Source: Acinetobacter junii CIP 64.5
Lineage (GTDB): Bacteria > Pseudomonadota > Gammaproteobacteria > Pseudomonadales > Moraxellaceae
Direction: 5' to 3'
Length of the DNA: 64,000 nucleotides
Assembly (NCBI RefSeq): GCF_000368765.1
Contig: NZ_KB849654.1
Span: 710,043 to 774,042, forward strand
Shown here: positions 29,461 through 39,377 of the stretch, piece by piece
Numbering within the stretch: the first letter of the stretch is position 1
Layout of the letters: each line of letters starts with the position of its first letter
Made by a program: the position numbers and the translations under genes
Notes under the pieces: generated by a model
Seen by the model: only the letters and a program-made list of their open reading frames with translations
Told to the model about the DNA's origin: nothing
The model's database searches: none

Positions 29461-30870
29461 CTAATCGTTTATCTCTTGGGTCTTTTCAAGCTGTTCAATT
29501 TTTTCAAATAAGGCAATTGACTCAACATGTTCAGTATGGGTAAACATGTCCATCACTGCCGCTTTTTTAAGTTGATAGCCATATTGTGCCAGTACACCTG
29601 CATCCCTTGCCAGTGTCGAAGGATTACATGAAACATAAACGATTCTTTTCGCTCCAAAATTAAGTACGTATTGCATAACCTCATAAGCACCTGATCGTGG
29701 AGGATCAATTAATAATGCATCAAATCCTTGCTTTGCCCAAGAATGATGCGAAAAGTCTTTTGTTAAATCTTGTGAAAAGAAGCTGGCTTGAGTCAAATAA
29801 TTTGCTTGCGCATTTTCAGTTGCTCGTTCAACCATCTCATCACTTGCTTCAACACCGATGACTCGACCCGTTTCACCAACACAGCGTGCTAAAGGTAAAG
29901 AGAAATTACCTAACCCACAAAACAGATCAAGTACTCGCTCACCCTCTTTCAAATCAAGCAATTCACATGCCAACTGAACCATACGCTCATTCACATGGCT
30001 ATTCACTTGAGTAAAATCTAAAGGCGAAAATGCAAACTTCACCTTAAAATCCTCAAGACTATAATGTAAACGCATAGGTGCATGTTCATCGTCAACTCGA
30101 TGCAAACTGTCTATACCTTTTGGTTGAAAGTATAACTGCCATCCCTTGAGTAACGTAAATTGACGCAATTGGTTGACATCCGACACATTTAATTCATCCA
30201 AGTGACGAATTAATAACGCGACCTCATCATCACCCATCGCCAATTCTATATGACCGATGTGGGCTTTGCCTGTTAGACTTTCGAGTAAAGTTTTTAGTTC
30301 TACCAACGCATCTGACAAAACCTGATCTAAGACCTTACATTGCTGTATATCAGTCAAATGGTTACTATGATGTTCTCGAAACCCCATCACTAGTCGATTT
30401 TGTTTTGGAATATATCGCACGCCAATGCGAGCACGGCGACGATAATCTGTTTTGACCGAACGAATTGGAGCTAACCATTCTTCTGGTTGTAAACCGGCAA
30501 AATGTTCTAAATGTGACTTCAATACATTTTGCTTTAACACTATCTGTTGATCTGGATGAATATGTTGCAAACTACATCCACCACACACACCAAAATGTGC
30601 GCACACAGGTGCAACTCGTTGCTCCGAAGCATCACTTTCTAGTGTGATCATTTCCGCTTCTTCTAAACGTGTGGTTTGGTTGGTAATTTTTGCTTTTACC
30701 GTCTCACCCACCAGAGCATAACGAACAAACACTTTCTTACCATGCTTTTCTTTAGGATGGTCAGGATGTGTTCCATAGTGCGCTATACCACGCCCTTCGT
30801 GTGAAAAAGCTTCAATATCGAAGGTGTAAATCGGATGGTGAACGGGACGTTTTTTTGCTTTATGCTTCAA
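29461..30870 (-). CDS. rlmD: 23S rRNA (uracil-1939-C5)-methyltransferase
   Basis: SAM-dependent methylation of U1939. The 469 residues hold an N-terminal TRAM domain, the iron-sulfur cysteines [14 protein letters not shown] near residue 90, the SAM motif [16 protein letters not shown] near residue 315, and the catalytic region [13 protein letters not shown]. It is nine bases after the exonuclease gene and 31 bases before relA in the direction of transcription, which suggests one operon. Confidence 0.95.
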   Translation of the reverse strand: MKHKAKKRPVHHPIYTFDIEAFSHEGRGIAHYGTHPDHPKEKHGKKVFVRYALVGETVKAKITNQTTRLEEAEMITLESDASEQRVAPVCAHFGVCGGCSLQHIHPDQQIVLKQNVLKSHLEHFAGLQPEEWLAPIRSVKTDYRRRARIGVRYIPKQNRLVMGFREHHSNHLTDIQQCKVLDQVLSDALVELKTLLESLTGKAHIGHIELAMGDDEVALLIRHLDELNVSDVNQLRQFTLLKGWQLYFQPKGIDSLHRVDDEHAPMRLHYSLEDFKVKFAFSPLDFTQVNSHVNERMVQLACELLDLKEGERVLDLFCGLGNFSLPLARCVGETGRVIGVEASDEMVERATENAQANYLTQASFFSQDLTKDFSHHSWAKQGFDALLIDPPRSGAYEVMQYVLNFGAKRIVYVSCNPSTLARDAGVLAQYGYQLKKAAVMDMFTHTEHVESIALFEKIEQLEKTQEIND

Positions 30871-30879
30871 AAGATCAAC

Positions 30880-31701
30880 CTAATTTTTTTGCGCAAACGT
30901 ATCTGCGGTGAATACAGTATATTGCGATGTCTGCTGCCATACCTGTAAAAATTCTGTCTGTTGCGTTTGAGTTTGTAAATAATCAATAGTTGATTGAATC
31001 AACTGTTGATGATCAAGTTGATTTAATTGACCTTTCAACAATAACCAACGCAAATAAACCAACCATGTATTTAAGACATCGCCTTCGCAATAACTGGTCA
31101 GTTTCAACCACTGTGCCGAGCGCACATACTCTGGTACATGATAACCTGATTCACCACGCTTGCCTGGGAAGCCAAGTAAACAGGCAATATCATCAAGCTT
31201 CTGGAAATTGCGACCATTAAACATCGCCATCACATCCATCAAATCTACATGACGCTGGTGATAACGATTTTGGTAGTTATTATACCGCTTCTGATTATCA
31301 ATTTCGCCTTGATCAAATAAACTTGGAGCAGATAAACCATGATACATCGCCCTAAATAAAATAACGGGCAAATCAAATTGCGAACCATTCCAACTGATCA
31401 ACGTAGGCTGTTTTTTATCAAAAATTGATAAAAATTTAGTTAACATTTCTGCTTCTGAATTACTTTCCTGACTAAATGAAAAAAGTCGAAATCCTTTCTC
31501 ATCAATCCATAATCCTGAAATACAAACGATCTCATGTAATGGAAGTCGCTGAAAATCCATACCAGATTCTTGACGACGAATTTTTGTAAGCGCTTGCTCC
31601 ACATCATGATCAGTTAAATCTAAATGATAAAGGTGAGCCCCTGCCTTTAGATCGGTGAGTGTTTCAATATCAAAAACTAAAATTGGAAAACGTAAGTTCA
31701 T
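30880..31701 (-). CDS. Predicted PolB-like 3'-5' exonuclease (DEDDy)
   Basis: An RNase H-fold exonuclease. ExoI motif VFDIETL at the N-terminus, ExoII ISWNGSQFDLPVI near residue 110, and ExoIII with YCEGD (Tyr-x-x-x-Asp) near residue 215 complete the DEDDy set. It matches stand-alone PolB-like predicted exonucleases with no polymerase domain. The frame opens at TTG 31716; the ATG at 31701 gives 273 residues beginning MNLRFPILVFD. It sits between cysM and rlmD; the role is probably nucleic-acid processing, not proven. Confidence 0.82.
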   Translation of the reverse strand: MNLRFPILVFDIETLTDLKAGAHLYHLDLTDHDVEQALTKIRRQESGMDFQRLPLHEIVCISGLWIDEKGFRLFSFSQESNSEAEMLTKFLSIFDKKQPTLISWNGSQFDLPVILFRAMYHGLSAPSLFDQGEIDNQKRYNNYQNRYHQRHVDLMDVMAMFNGRNFQKLDDIACLLGFPGKRGESGYHVPEYVRSAQWLKLTSYCEGDVLNTWLVYLRWLLLKGQLNQLDHQQLIQSTIDYLQTQTQQTEFLQVWQQTSQYTVFTADTFAQKN

Positions 31702-31726
31702 CGGAATCTCGCTCAATCCCTCCCAA

Positions 31727-31748
31727 CCTCTCTTTTTTCAAAGAGAGG
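31727..31748. repeat. 9-bp REP-like hairpin
   Basis: CCTCTCTTT-TTTC-AAAGAGAGG, directly preceded by CCCTCCCAA, lies in the 62-base gap between cysM and the exonuclease gene. It has no T-run for the minus-strand genes. Its pyrimidine-rich style resembles short dispersed hairpins I recall from Acinetobacter genomes. Confidence 0.45.
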
Positions 31749-31763
31749 AGCTAGGCAGAGATT

Positions 31764-32687
31764 TTAATCTTGTACGGAGAATAATCCCGTTGATAAGTAA
31801 CGATCACCGCGATCACAGATAATACATACAATCACTGCGTCAGGATTTTCTTCTGCGATTTTAATAGATGCCCACACTGCACCACCCGATGATGTACCAG
31901 CACTGATACCTTCATGGCGGGCGAGCTTACGCATAGTTCGCTCAGCTTCAATTTGTGGAATATCTATAATACGATCAACTCGACTACGATCAAAAATAGT
32001 TGGTAAGTACTCTTCTGGCCAACGACGGATTCCAGCAATACTTGAACCATCAGACGGCTGTAGGCCTACGATTTGAATATCAGGATTTTGTTCTTTTAAA
32101 TATTTGGAAACACCCATGATGGTACCCGTAGTTCCCATTGAGCTTACAAAATGGGTGATTTTCCCACCTGTTTGTTTCCAAATTTCAGGACCTGTCGTGA
32201 GATAATGTGCTTCCACGTTATCTGGATTACCAAACTGGTTCAACACCAAGCCCTTACCTTCAGCTTGCATTTGCATCGCGAGATCACGAGCACCTTCCAT
32301 ACCTTGTTTCTGAGTCACTTCAATTAACTCAGCACCATACGCAGACATTGCGTCTTTACGCTCTTGGCTCATATTGTTTGGCATGATCAGTTTCATTTTA
32401 TAGCCGCGCATTGCCGCAACCATCGCAAGTGCAATACCTGTGTTTCCACTGGTTGCTTCAATCAAAGTATCACCAGGCTTAATTTGTCCACGCTTTTCAG
32501 CTTGGATAATCATGTTATAAGCAGGACGGTCTTTCACTGATCCAGCAGGATTGTTGCCTTCTAATTTTGCTAATACCGTGGCTTGAGTATGACTCGCTAA
32601 ACGCTGTAAACGCACCAAGGGGCTTTTACCGACATAATAATCCAGTAAAAATTCTTCTGCTAAAAAATCAGTTTGCGTATTCGTCAT
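31764..32687 (-). CDS. cysM: Cysteine synthase B
   Basis: A PLP enzyme making cysteine (or S-sulfocysteine) from O-acetylserine. The 307 residues carry KLEGNNPAGSVKDRP with the PLP lysine, EATSGNTGIALAM, the phosphate loop SSMGTTGTIMG, and GISAGTSSGG. The RRWPEEYLPTIFD region is typical of CysM rather than CysK. The frame runs open to 32849, over the gacS start; the ATG at 32687 matches the family. It is divergent from gacS, an arrangement also found in Pseudomonas. Confidence 0.95.
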   Translation of the reverse strand: MTNTQTDFLAEEFLLDYYVGKSPLVRLQRLASHTQATVLAKLEGNNPAGSVKDRPAYNMIIQAEKRGQIKPGDTLIEATSGNTGIALAMVAAMRGYKMKLIMPNNMSQERKDAMSAYGAELIEVTQKQGMEGARDLAMQMQAEGKGLVLNQFGNPDNVEAHYLTTGPEIWKQTGGKITHFVSSMGTTGTIMGVSKYLKEQNPDIQIVGLQPSDGSSIAGIRRWPEEYLPTIFDRSRVDRIIDIPQIEAERTMRKLARHEGISAGTSSGGAVWASIKIAEENPDAVIVCIICDRGDRYLSTGLFSVQD

Positions 32688-32835
32688 GATCGACACCGAT
32701 ATTAAGGTGGCGACTATTGTATGAAAAAAACCAAAATACTGCACCTTTTCAATATGCTTTTTATTGGCTGGTAAATGCCTCGCTTTTCTCAAAGCATGAT
32801 AAGATGTTTCGCAGAATGATAAATCTGACCGCACT

Positions 32836-35646
32836 ATGTCAAATTTCAATAAAACCCTATCAAAGCGTTTACGGCTGAATCATGCTTACGGACAGTTGAT
32901 CGCACTGATTTTAGTGCCGATTGCGGTATTGACCAGCGTTGGAATTCTTTGGGTCTTATCAGAAACGACGAACTCAGCAAAACAACAACAACGTTCAGAT
33001 GCTTCTGCAATCTTAGCTCGATATCATCAAACTGCCGCAGATTTACTGCGACTGGTGCAAGAACGTCCTGATCAATATTATCGTGCTCAAAACATCATGC
33101 AAAAGATGTTTAATGAGAAGAACTTACAACGAGCCGTTTTGATTGATAGTCAAGGACAAACCTATCTTAGCGTCGGCTATCAAAACAATCGTTTCTGGCC
33201 AACTTTCCCAAATAACAGTAATTTTTTTGGACCAATACAACACAATCACAACAGCATTTACGGTACAAAAATTAAAAGTGATGCTACCAATCCAGTTTGG
33301 TTGATGGTTGAGCTCGATAATCACCCTCTAGAACTGGCTCGCTATAAGATTTTATTATCATTAGTCGTAACAGGTCTGATCACCTTACTCATTCTATTGT
33401 TCTGCTTAAATGTATTTTCACGACGTTGGTTAGCTCCACTGTATGAAATACGGATGCAAATGCAACGCTTAAATGCAGATACATTAGATCAACATATTGT
33501 AGTGAACAGTACTGGTGAGCTACGTTTATTGCAGCGAGATATAGCCAACGTTGTTAAACGCCTACACTTCAGTTTCTTGGAACTTAAAGAACATACTGAA
33601 CAGACAGAAGAAGATTTACGCCGTACTTTAGATACCTTAGAAGTCCAAAACATTACCTATCGTCAGGCACGTGACCAAGCAATTTCATCAAATCAATCAA
33701 AATCTGTTTTCCTTGCCAATATCAGCCATGAGCTGAGAACACCACTAAATAGTATTGATGGTTTTATTCATTTATTACTCCGCCAACAAAATTTGAGTAA
33801 TGAACAAAACCTTTATCTTCAGACTATACGCAAGTCATCTGCACATCTATTGGCACTCATTAATGACGTACTAGATTTTTCTAAAATTGATGCAGGAAAA
33901 CTAGAACTCGAAACTGCACCTTTTGACCTAGAAGAAGCTATTTTTGATGTTATGGATATGCTTTCGCCTTTGGCTGCACAAAAGCATATCAACATGGCGT
34001 TCTACTATGCTGAAAATATCCCACAACACGTTGTAGGCGATGCATTACGCTTTAAACAAATTCTGACCAACCTCATCTCAAATGCAATTAAATTCACCCC
34101 CGATGGTGAAATCATCGTGCGCGTTCGAATGGAGGATGATGAAATTGGTCAATGTTTACTACATTTCAGTGTTCAAGATAGCGGGATTGGTCTAAGTGGG
34201 ACCGATCGTAAAAAATTATTTGAATCATTCTCGCAAGGTGATGCATCCGTTACACGCCAATTTGGTGGTACAGGTCTTGGGTTAGCAATTTCCAAACAAT
34301 TAGTACACTTAATGCATGGTCATATCGGCTTCGAGGACAATCAAGAACGCGCACCGACAGAAAAAGGATCAACCTTTTGGTTCACGGCGCTGTTTAAAGT
34401 TGAAGAGCAAGATGAATATGTTGAGCATCCACACTTTGAGCACTTGCAAGTGGTGTCTTATCTCGCTCACCCTGCAACAGCAAGTGTTTTACGTTCATAT
34501 TTAGAAAACTATCATGTCGCACATATTGAAACCCAATCAATTCTGGATCTATTCAGTCGCTTAAATCATTTAAGCCAACAAGATAATACTTGGTTGATCG
34601 TTGATCACAGTGGCGATACAGAAGCATTGCTCAAAGAAATCCGTCAACGTTATAGCGGCAATTTAGCAGTGTACGGATATCAAATGAGCCTTGAACCAAA
34701 TATGCTCAATGAATACCGCGCTCGACCACTTTATCAGCCTTTGAGTCGTCGTGAACTTGTACAGCTCCTGAGCAACCAACCGATCTTCGAACAAGAGCCT
34801 GAAGACTTTAATGGTCAAGGCTTGCATGTTTTAGCCGTTGATGACCACTTACCCAACCTCATCGTTCTTGAAGCCTTACTTGGTGAGTTAAATGTCACCA
34901 CAACCAGAGCATTGAGTGGTCAAAAAGCCATTGACCTGATTCAAGAACGCATCGAGCAAAAACTTCCGCCTTTTGATCTTGTGTTCATGGACATTCAAAT
35001 GCCTGTGATGTCAGGGATAGATACCACGAGAGCGATTCGCTCATTAGAATCAACCTTAGATTCAGGTATGCAGCTCCCAATCATTGCTCTTACAGCACAC
35101 GCTTTAGCGGATGAAAAACAAAAGCTACTCAAAGTGGGTATGAATGATTACGTCACTAAACCTATTCAAATGGAACAAATCATTCAAATCCTTACCCATT
35201 GGACAAAGAATAATTTTAGTTCTCAAACTCAAGTGAACGAGCAAAAACGTCCTGTTGAATCGATTGACCCGCAAATTCTAAATTGGCAACAAAGCATTCA
35301 ACTTGCCGCGAATAAAGAAGATCTCGCTCAAGACCTACTCAACATGTTAGTCGATAGCTTTGATACTGAACTAGCAGAAATGCAGCAGTTAATCGAACTT
35401 GAAGATTTCCCTCAGCTGGAACATGTCTTGCACCGCTTATATGGTGCAACACGTTATGTTGGCACACCTAACTTGCAACGTGTTTCTGGTGAATTTGAGC
35501 AATTTATTTCGACACTGCGAAAGGAGCGTAGAAAAGCGGATGATGCATTTATTCGTGAAACAAATCATCGCTTTAATGAACTCAATACAGCAATCGAACA
35601 AGTCAAGCTAGCTGCTAATCTGGTTTTACACTCTCATGACATTTAG
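32836..35646 (+). CDS. gacS: Hybrid sensor histidine kinase GacS (BarA)
   Basis: Inner-membrane sensor of the GacS/GacA system, which controls CsrA/Rsm-type small RNAs. The 936 residues show a membrane segment near 18-40, a periplasmic part, a second segment near 175-195, HAMP, HisKA with the phospho-His in ISHELRTP (about residue 298), HATPase with NLISNAIKFTPDG and GGTGLGLAIS, a receiver with DLVFMDIQMPVMSG (Asp about 719), and a C-terminal Hpt domain with LHRLYGATRYVG (His about 866). The tripartite layout is complete. The sense signal is unknown. Confidence 0.94.
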   Translation: MSNFNKTLSKRLRLNHAYGQLIALILVPIAVLTSVGILWVLSETTNSAKQQQRSDASAILARYHQTAADLLRLVQERPDQYYRAQNIMQKMFNEKNLQRAVLIDSQGQTYLSVGYQNNRFWPTFPNNSNFFGPIQHNHNSIYGTKIKSDATNPVWLMVELDNHPLELARYKILLSLVVTGLITLLILLFCLNVFSRRWLAPLYEIRMQMQRLNADTLDQHIVVNSTGELRLLQRDIANVVKRLHFSFLELKEHTEQTEEDLRRTLDTLEVQNITYRQARDQAISSNQSKSVFLANISHELRTPLNSIDGFIHLLLRQQNLSNEQNLYLQTIRKSSAHLLALINDVLDFSKIDAGKLELETAPFDLEEAIFDVMDMLSPLAAQKHINMAFYYAENIPQHVVGDALRFKQILTNLISNAIKFTPDGEIIVRVRMEDDEIGQCLLHFSVQDSGIGLSGTDRKKLFESFSQGDASVTRQFGGTGLGLAISKQLVHLMHGHIGFEDNQERAPTEKGSTFWFTALFKVEEQDEYVEHPHFEHLQVVSYLAHPATASVLRSYLENYHVAHIETQSILDLFSRLNHLSQQDNTWLIVDHSGDTEALLKEIRQRYSGNLAVYGYQMSLEPNMLNEYRARPLYQPLSRRELVQLLSNQPIFEQEPEDFNGQGLHVLAVDDHLPNLIVLEALLGELNVTTTRALSGQKAIDLIQERIEQKLPPFDLVFMDIQMPVMSGIDTTRAIRSLESTLDSGMQLPIIALTAHALADEKQKLLKVGMNDYVTKPIQMEQIIQILTHWTKNNFSSQTQVNEQKRPVESIDPQILNWQQSIQLAANKEDLAQDLLNMLVDSFDTELAEMQQLIELEDFPQLEHVLHRLYGATRYVGTPNLQRVSGEFEQFISTLRKERRKADDAFIRETNHRFNELNTAIEQVKLAANLVLHSHDI

Positions 35647-35721
35647 CGTGACTGTTGTGTCATGTTTCCACTCTGGGACTCATGCTATGCTGACTTATCG
35701 CACACAATAAGAGTTAAGCAA

Positions 35722-36510
35722 ATGTCGCTTTTACGTATTGAGAAAAACAACGGAATTGCAACGGTTTATCTAAACCGCCCAGACAAACGTAATGCAATGA
35801 GTTTTGCATTATTAAAAGAACTTGTTTCCACTGCAAAAAAAATCGAAAAAGATCGTTCGATTCGTTGTGTCATTTTGACAGGTGAAGCACATGTCTTCAG
35901 TGCTGGGATTGACTTATCCGACCTGAATAATCCTAAAAATACGGCATTTGCAGCGTGGGAACTGATCAAACCAGGGCAAAGCTTATTCCAAAAAGCATTT
36001 CTTATTTGGCAAAATCTTCCTATCCCTGTCATTGCTGCGATTGAGGGATATTGTTTTGGTGCAGGAATGCAGCTCGCTCTTGCTGCTGATATTCGTATTG
36101 CAACACCTAACACCCAAATGTCTATTATGGAAAGTCGTTGGGGATTAGTACCAGACATGGGTTTAACACGTTCATTAAAAGGTTTGATCAGTGTTGATTT
36201 AGCGAAAGAACTCACACTCACTGCACGTATCTTTGATGCAGAATATGCAAAAAATATCGGTTTAGTGACTCATCTTGATCAAGATCCTTTAGCAAAAGCA
36301 CATGTGATTGCTCAAGAAATGCTGCAACGCTCACCAGATGCATTAATGGCAGCAAAACGAGTGCTCGACGCCATGGAGCACCAACCAGAAAAAGCATTAC
36401 GCCTTGAAAAATTATGGCAACTCAAACTGTTATTAGGTAAAAATAGTGCCCTCGCTCGTAAGAAAGATAAGAACCCTGAAGTTCAATTCTTACCTCGTCA
36501 ATACAAGTAA
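35722..36510 (+). CDS. Enoyl-CoA hydratase/isomerase family protein
   Basis: A crotonase-fold enzyme of 262 residues. Oxyanion-hole regions are HVFSAGIDLSDL and GYCFGAGMQLALAADIRIA, followed by MESRWGLVPDMGL, where an acidic residue is usual in hydratases and isomerases. The frame is open from 35662; the ATG at 35722 (MSLLRIEK) matches the family. It is the first of three close, co-directional genes (next at 36532 and 37423). The exact acyl-CoA substrate is unknown. Confidence 0.87.
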   Translation: MSLLRIEKNNGIATVYLNRPDKRNAMSFALLKELVSTAKKIEKDRSIRCVILTGEAHVFSAGIDLSDLNNPKNTAFAAWELIKPGQSLFQKAFLIWQNLPIPVIAAIEGYCFGAGMQLALAADIRIATPNTQMSIMESRWGLVPDMGLTRSLKGLISVDLAKELTLTARIFDAEYAKNIGLVTHLDQDPLAKAHVIAQEMLQRSPDALMAAKRVLDAMEHQPEKALRLEKLWQLKLLLGKNSALARKKDKNPEVQFLPRQYK

Positions 36511-36531
36511 TTATGATCTGAGTATTTTCAC

Positions 36532-37398
36532 ATGCATGTTAATCAGCAAACACCAATCGCATTCTTAGGAATGGGGTTAATGGGAACGCGTATGGCAATC
36601 CGATTACTCCAAGCAGGTTATAAAGTCGCTGTTTGGAATCGAAGTCCACATGCATGTGATTCAATCATTCAACAAGGTGCGATTGCACTCGACTTAGAAC
36701 AAATAAATGAATATCCCGTTATTCTAATCTGTTTGGCTGATGACTCTGCCGTCGAAAATGTTTTCAGCAAAATTCAACCTCATTTAACCGCAGGACAGAT
36801 TCTTGTCGATTTCTCAAGCTTGTCTGTGTCAGCAACACAAAATTTAGCTCGGGCTGCTCAAGAAAAAAACCTAACATGGATTGACTCACCTGTTTCAGGT
36901 GGGACTGCAGGCGCTGAACAAGGTACACTGGTCATCTTTGCAGGTGGAGATGAACAAACCATCCAGCAACTTGCTCCGATATATCAAGTATTATCACAAC
37001 GTGTTACGCGCATGGGGGCATCTGGCACTGGTCAAGCAACAAAAATATGTAATCAATTAATCGTTGCTGCAAATAGCACCTTGATTGCAGAAGCTGTCGC
37101 TTTAGCAGACCAAGCAGGTGTTGACACCCAACTACTTGCCCCTGCTCTTGCAGGCGGTTTCGCCGACTCCAAACCATTTCAAATACTTGCACCACGAATG
37201 GCAACTCATACATTCGAACCTGTGCAATGGAAAGTGCAAACTTTATCAAAAGATTTAAATAATGCGCTAAAACTAGCTCAAAGTTTTAACTTAACAATAC
37301 CTGTTGCACAAAAAGCTCTATTACAGTTACAAGCTCACCAAGAAAATGGCTTTGCTGAGAAGGATTTAGCGACTATCATTCAATATATAGAACAATAA
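36532..37398 (+). CDS. 3-hydroxyisobutyrate dehydrogenase-like / tartronate semialdehyde reductase-like
   Basis: A beta-hydroxyacid dehydrogenase of 288 residues: Rossmann motif FLGMGLMGTRMAIRLL, substrate site DSPVSGGTAGAEQGTL, and catalytic Lys in GTGQATKICNQL. The family includes 3-hydroxyisobutyrate dehydrogenase and GarR/GlxR. The hydroxypyruvate-isomerase-like gene 25 bases downstream favours the GlxR-type role in glyoxylate metabolism, but the upstream crotonase would fit valine breakdown, so both remain open. Confidence 0.85.
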   Translation: MHVNQQTPIAFLGMGLMGTRMAIRLLQAGYKVAVWNRSPHACDSIIQQGAIALDLEQINEYPVILICLADDSAVENVFSKIQPHLTAGQILVDFSSLSVSATQNLARAAQEKNLTWIDSPVSGGTAGAEQGTLVIFAGGDEQTIQQLAPIYQVLSQRVTRMGASGTGQATKICNQLIVAANSTLIAEAVALADQAGVDTQLLAPALAGGFADSKPFQILAPRMATHTFEPVQWKVQTLSKDLNNALKLAQSFNLTIPVAQKALLQLQAHQENGFAEKDLATIIQYIEQ

Positions 37399-37422
37399 AG
37401 TATTAATTCAAGGAGATTGAAC

Positions 37423-38217
37423 ATGAGCCGACTTGCAGTCAATTTATCCATGATTTTTACTGAAGTACCTTTGATAGAACGATTCGAACTCGCTCGAAAT
37501 CATGGTTTTCAACATATTGAAATTCAATTTCCATACGAATTAGACATCCTAGACATTCAAACTCAGCTTGAACAACATGGGTTATCACTTTGCTTAATTA
37601 ACGTTCCAGCTGGGGATCTTATGCAAGGTGGTGATGGTCTTGCAGGGGTACCAGGTCAGGAAATCGCTTTTCATCACGCACTTGAATTAGCCATCAAATA
37701 TGCAAAAGCACTCAAGGTACCAAGTGTCAATATTTTGGCAGGTAAGCAACCTTTGGATGCAGACCTTTTACCTTGCCTAAACACGTTATCAAGCAACTTA
37801 AAACTTGCCTGCCATATGCTGACAGAACAAGGTATTACTCCTGTATTTGAAATGATCAACGGGACCGACATGCCCCGCTTTCTCGTTCAAAATATTGCTC
37901 AAGCCCAAGAAATGTTAGAAGCAGTGAACCACCCTGCGCTTAAAATGCAATACGATTGCTATCATATGGCAATGATGGGGGAAGATGTTCTAGCAGGATT
38001 GCAGGAAAATATTGATCTTATTGGACATATTCAATTTGCAGATTGTCCACATCGACATGAACCCGATACAGGTAGTATTGTCTACAAGCCTATTTTCGAT
38101 TGGTTACTTCAGAGTGACTACAAAGGCTACATTGGGGCTGAATACAGACCAAAAGATCAATCAGATCAATCATTTGGATGGAAAAAAAAGTACTTCTCCA
38201 ATGATGTGAATACATAA
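37423..38217 (+). CDS. Hydroxypyruvate isomerase-like TIM-barrel protein
   Basis: A 264-residue sugar-phosphate isomerase-like barrel. NLSMIFTEVPLIERFELA and IEIQFPYELDI at the N-terminus, NVPAGDLMQGGDGLAG, PVFEMIN, MQYDCYHMAMM, and IQFADCPHRHEPDTG supply the expected acidic and histidine metal ligands of Hyi/OtnI. The start is ATG 37423 with AAGGAG seven bases before it. It follows the dehydrogenase gene closely and may interconvert hydroxypyruvate and tartronate semialdehyde. Confidence 0.85.
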   Translation: MSRLAVNLSMIFTEVPLIERFELARNHGFQHIEIQFPYELDILDIQTQLEQHGLSLCLINVPAGDLMQGGDGLAGVPGQEIAFHHALELAIKYAKALKVPSVNILAGKQPLDADLLPCLNTLSSNLKLACHMLTEQGITPVFEMINGTDMPRFLVQNIAQAQEMLEAVNHPALKMQYDCYHMAMMGEDVLAGLQENIDLIGHIQFADCPHRHEPDTGSIVYKPIFDWLLQSDYKGYIGAEYRPKDQSDQSFGWKKKYFSNDVNT

Positions 38218-38268
38218 ACTGTTACGGCTAAAATTTGAATTTTTTAGAGAAAAACGGTATATTTGACA

Positions 38269-38697
38269 ATGAGCAATTGTCAGGAAAATATACCCTCTAT
38301 GAATTTAGAACCATCGCCCAGCGCTTCTAATTCTCACGACCTAAAAATCCAACCATCTAATAAAGATGTACAAGCTTGTCTAAAAGTTGTACATGAAGCC
38401 CTTGCAGATGTAAAAGCCAAAGATATTTTAGAACTTGATGTAAGTTCAATCAGTAATGTTGCCGATGCAATTGTAATTGCAAGCGGTACTTCTACTCGTC
38501 ATGTTAAAGCCCTTGCTGATAATGTTGCTGATGAAGCACGTAAAGCAGGTTTCCGCCCACTCGGCGTCGAAGGCGAACGAGATGCTGAATGGATCCTTAT
38601 CGATCTAGGTTATGTCGTTGTACATGTAATGTTACCTACTGCCCGTAAGTTTTATGATCTCGAAAGCCTATGGCGCACTCCTGAATCAGTAGCTTAA
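38269..38697 (+). CDS. rsfS: Ribosome silencing factor RsfS
   Basis: Binds L14 of the 50S subunit and blocks subunit joining in stationary phase. The conserved domain (from about residue 30) shows DILELDVSSISNVADAIVIASGTS, then GVEGERDAEWILIDLGYVVVHVM and RKFYDLESLW. The family usually begins close to this domain, so the 142-residue form from ATG 38269 has an extra tail rich in Ser and Asn. A later ATG at 38299 has AGGA at a loose distance. The start is uncertain. Confidence 0.9.
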   Translation: MSNCQENIPSMNLEPSPSASNSHDLKIQPSNKDVQACLKVVHEALADVKAKDILELDVSSISNVADAIVIASGTSTRHVKALADNVADEARKAGFRPLGVEGERDAEWILIDLGYVVVHVMLPTARKFYDLESLWRTPESVA

Positions 38698-38702
38698 AGC
38701 TC

Positions 38703-38732
38703 AAAAAAGCGACCTTAGTAGGTCGCTTTTTT
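38703..38732 (+). terminator. Intrinsic terminator of rsfS
   Basis: GCGACCT-TAGT-AGGTCGC with flanking A- and T-runs lies between convergent genes and may act on both. Confidence 0.9.
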
Positions 38733-38736
38733 ATAT

Positions 38737-39363
38737 CTATAATAACGATGTGAGATTCACTTCAGTATAATTCTGTTTGATTTCTTGCCGTATTGCAGCA
38801 TAAAGCTGATCTGCTTTAATCGGACCGTAAAAATCACAATAAATCGCATATAGCATCGTTAACATATCAGCATAATGTTGCTGTGAAATTTGCTTTAATG
38901 ACTCCTGCTCTGCACCCAGGAGATAAAAATATCCAGCAAGTAATCGATGCTTCTTCATGCTTTTCTGTATTTCATCCACAAACTCCAGATAATCATCTCG
39001 CACCACACCCTTTAATACAGCCATCACAAAATCATGAAACACCTGAAAAAGCGCATTATTATTTTCATTAATTTGAATACTAGGCTGTGTGGTGGATACT
39101 TTTTTATCTTTTACTTTAAGATGTTGCTGCTTCTCTAATATTGAGATTTCGTATAGAACTTGACGCAACATTTCTTTGCGCTGCATACGCAATTCATCAT
39201 TTGAACAAATTTCACTGAGAAATCGATTCAAAACAAATGATGGCTGATGCCCATATTCACGTTCCCAGTAACTTAAAGCACGCTGCAAAACAGACTCAGG
39301 TAAATACTGAGATAAGCCTTTTTCAATTGCTAATCTTTTTTGCTCAATCGTTAATTCAGCCAT
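38737..39363 (-). CDS. Conserved protein of unknown function
   Basis: A 208-residue soluble, mostly helical protein with no recognised motif. Residues 1-80 hold a charged helical part (YLPESVLQRALSYWEREYG). A polar linker around 80-100 (KKVSTTQPSIQ) leads to a second helical part ending IYCDFYGPIKADQLYAAI. It lies 14 bases downstream of amt on the same strand, so it may be co-transcribed with it; no link in function can be read. Confidence 0.7.
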   Translation of the reverse strand: MAELTIEQKRLAIEKGLSQYLPESVLQRALSYWEREYGHQPSFVLNRFLSEICSNDELRMQRKEMLRQVLYEISILEKQQHLKVKDKKVSTTQPSIQINENNNALFQVFHDFVMAVLKGVVRDDYLEFVDEIQKSMKKHRLLAGYFYLLGAEQESLKQISQQHYADMLTMLYAIYCDFYGPIKADQLYAAIRQEIKQNYTEVNLTSLL

Positions 39364-39377
39364 AAATACAGCTCCTA

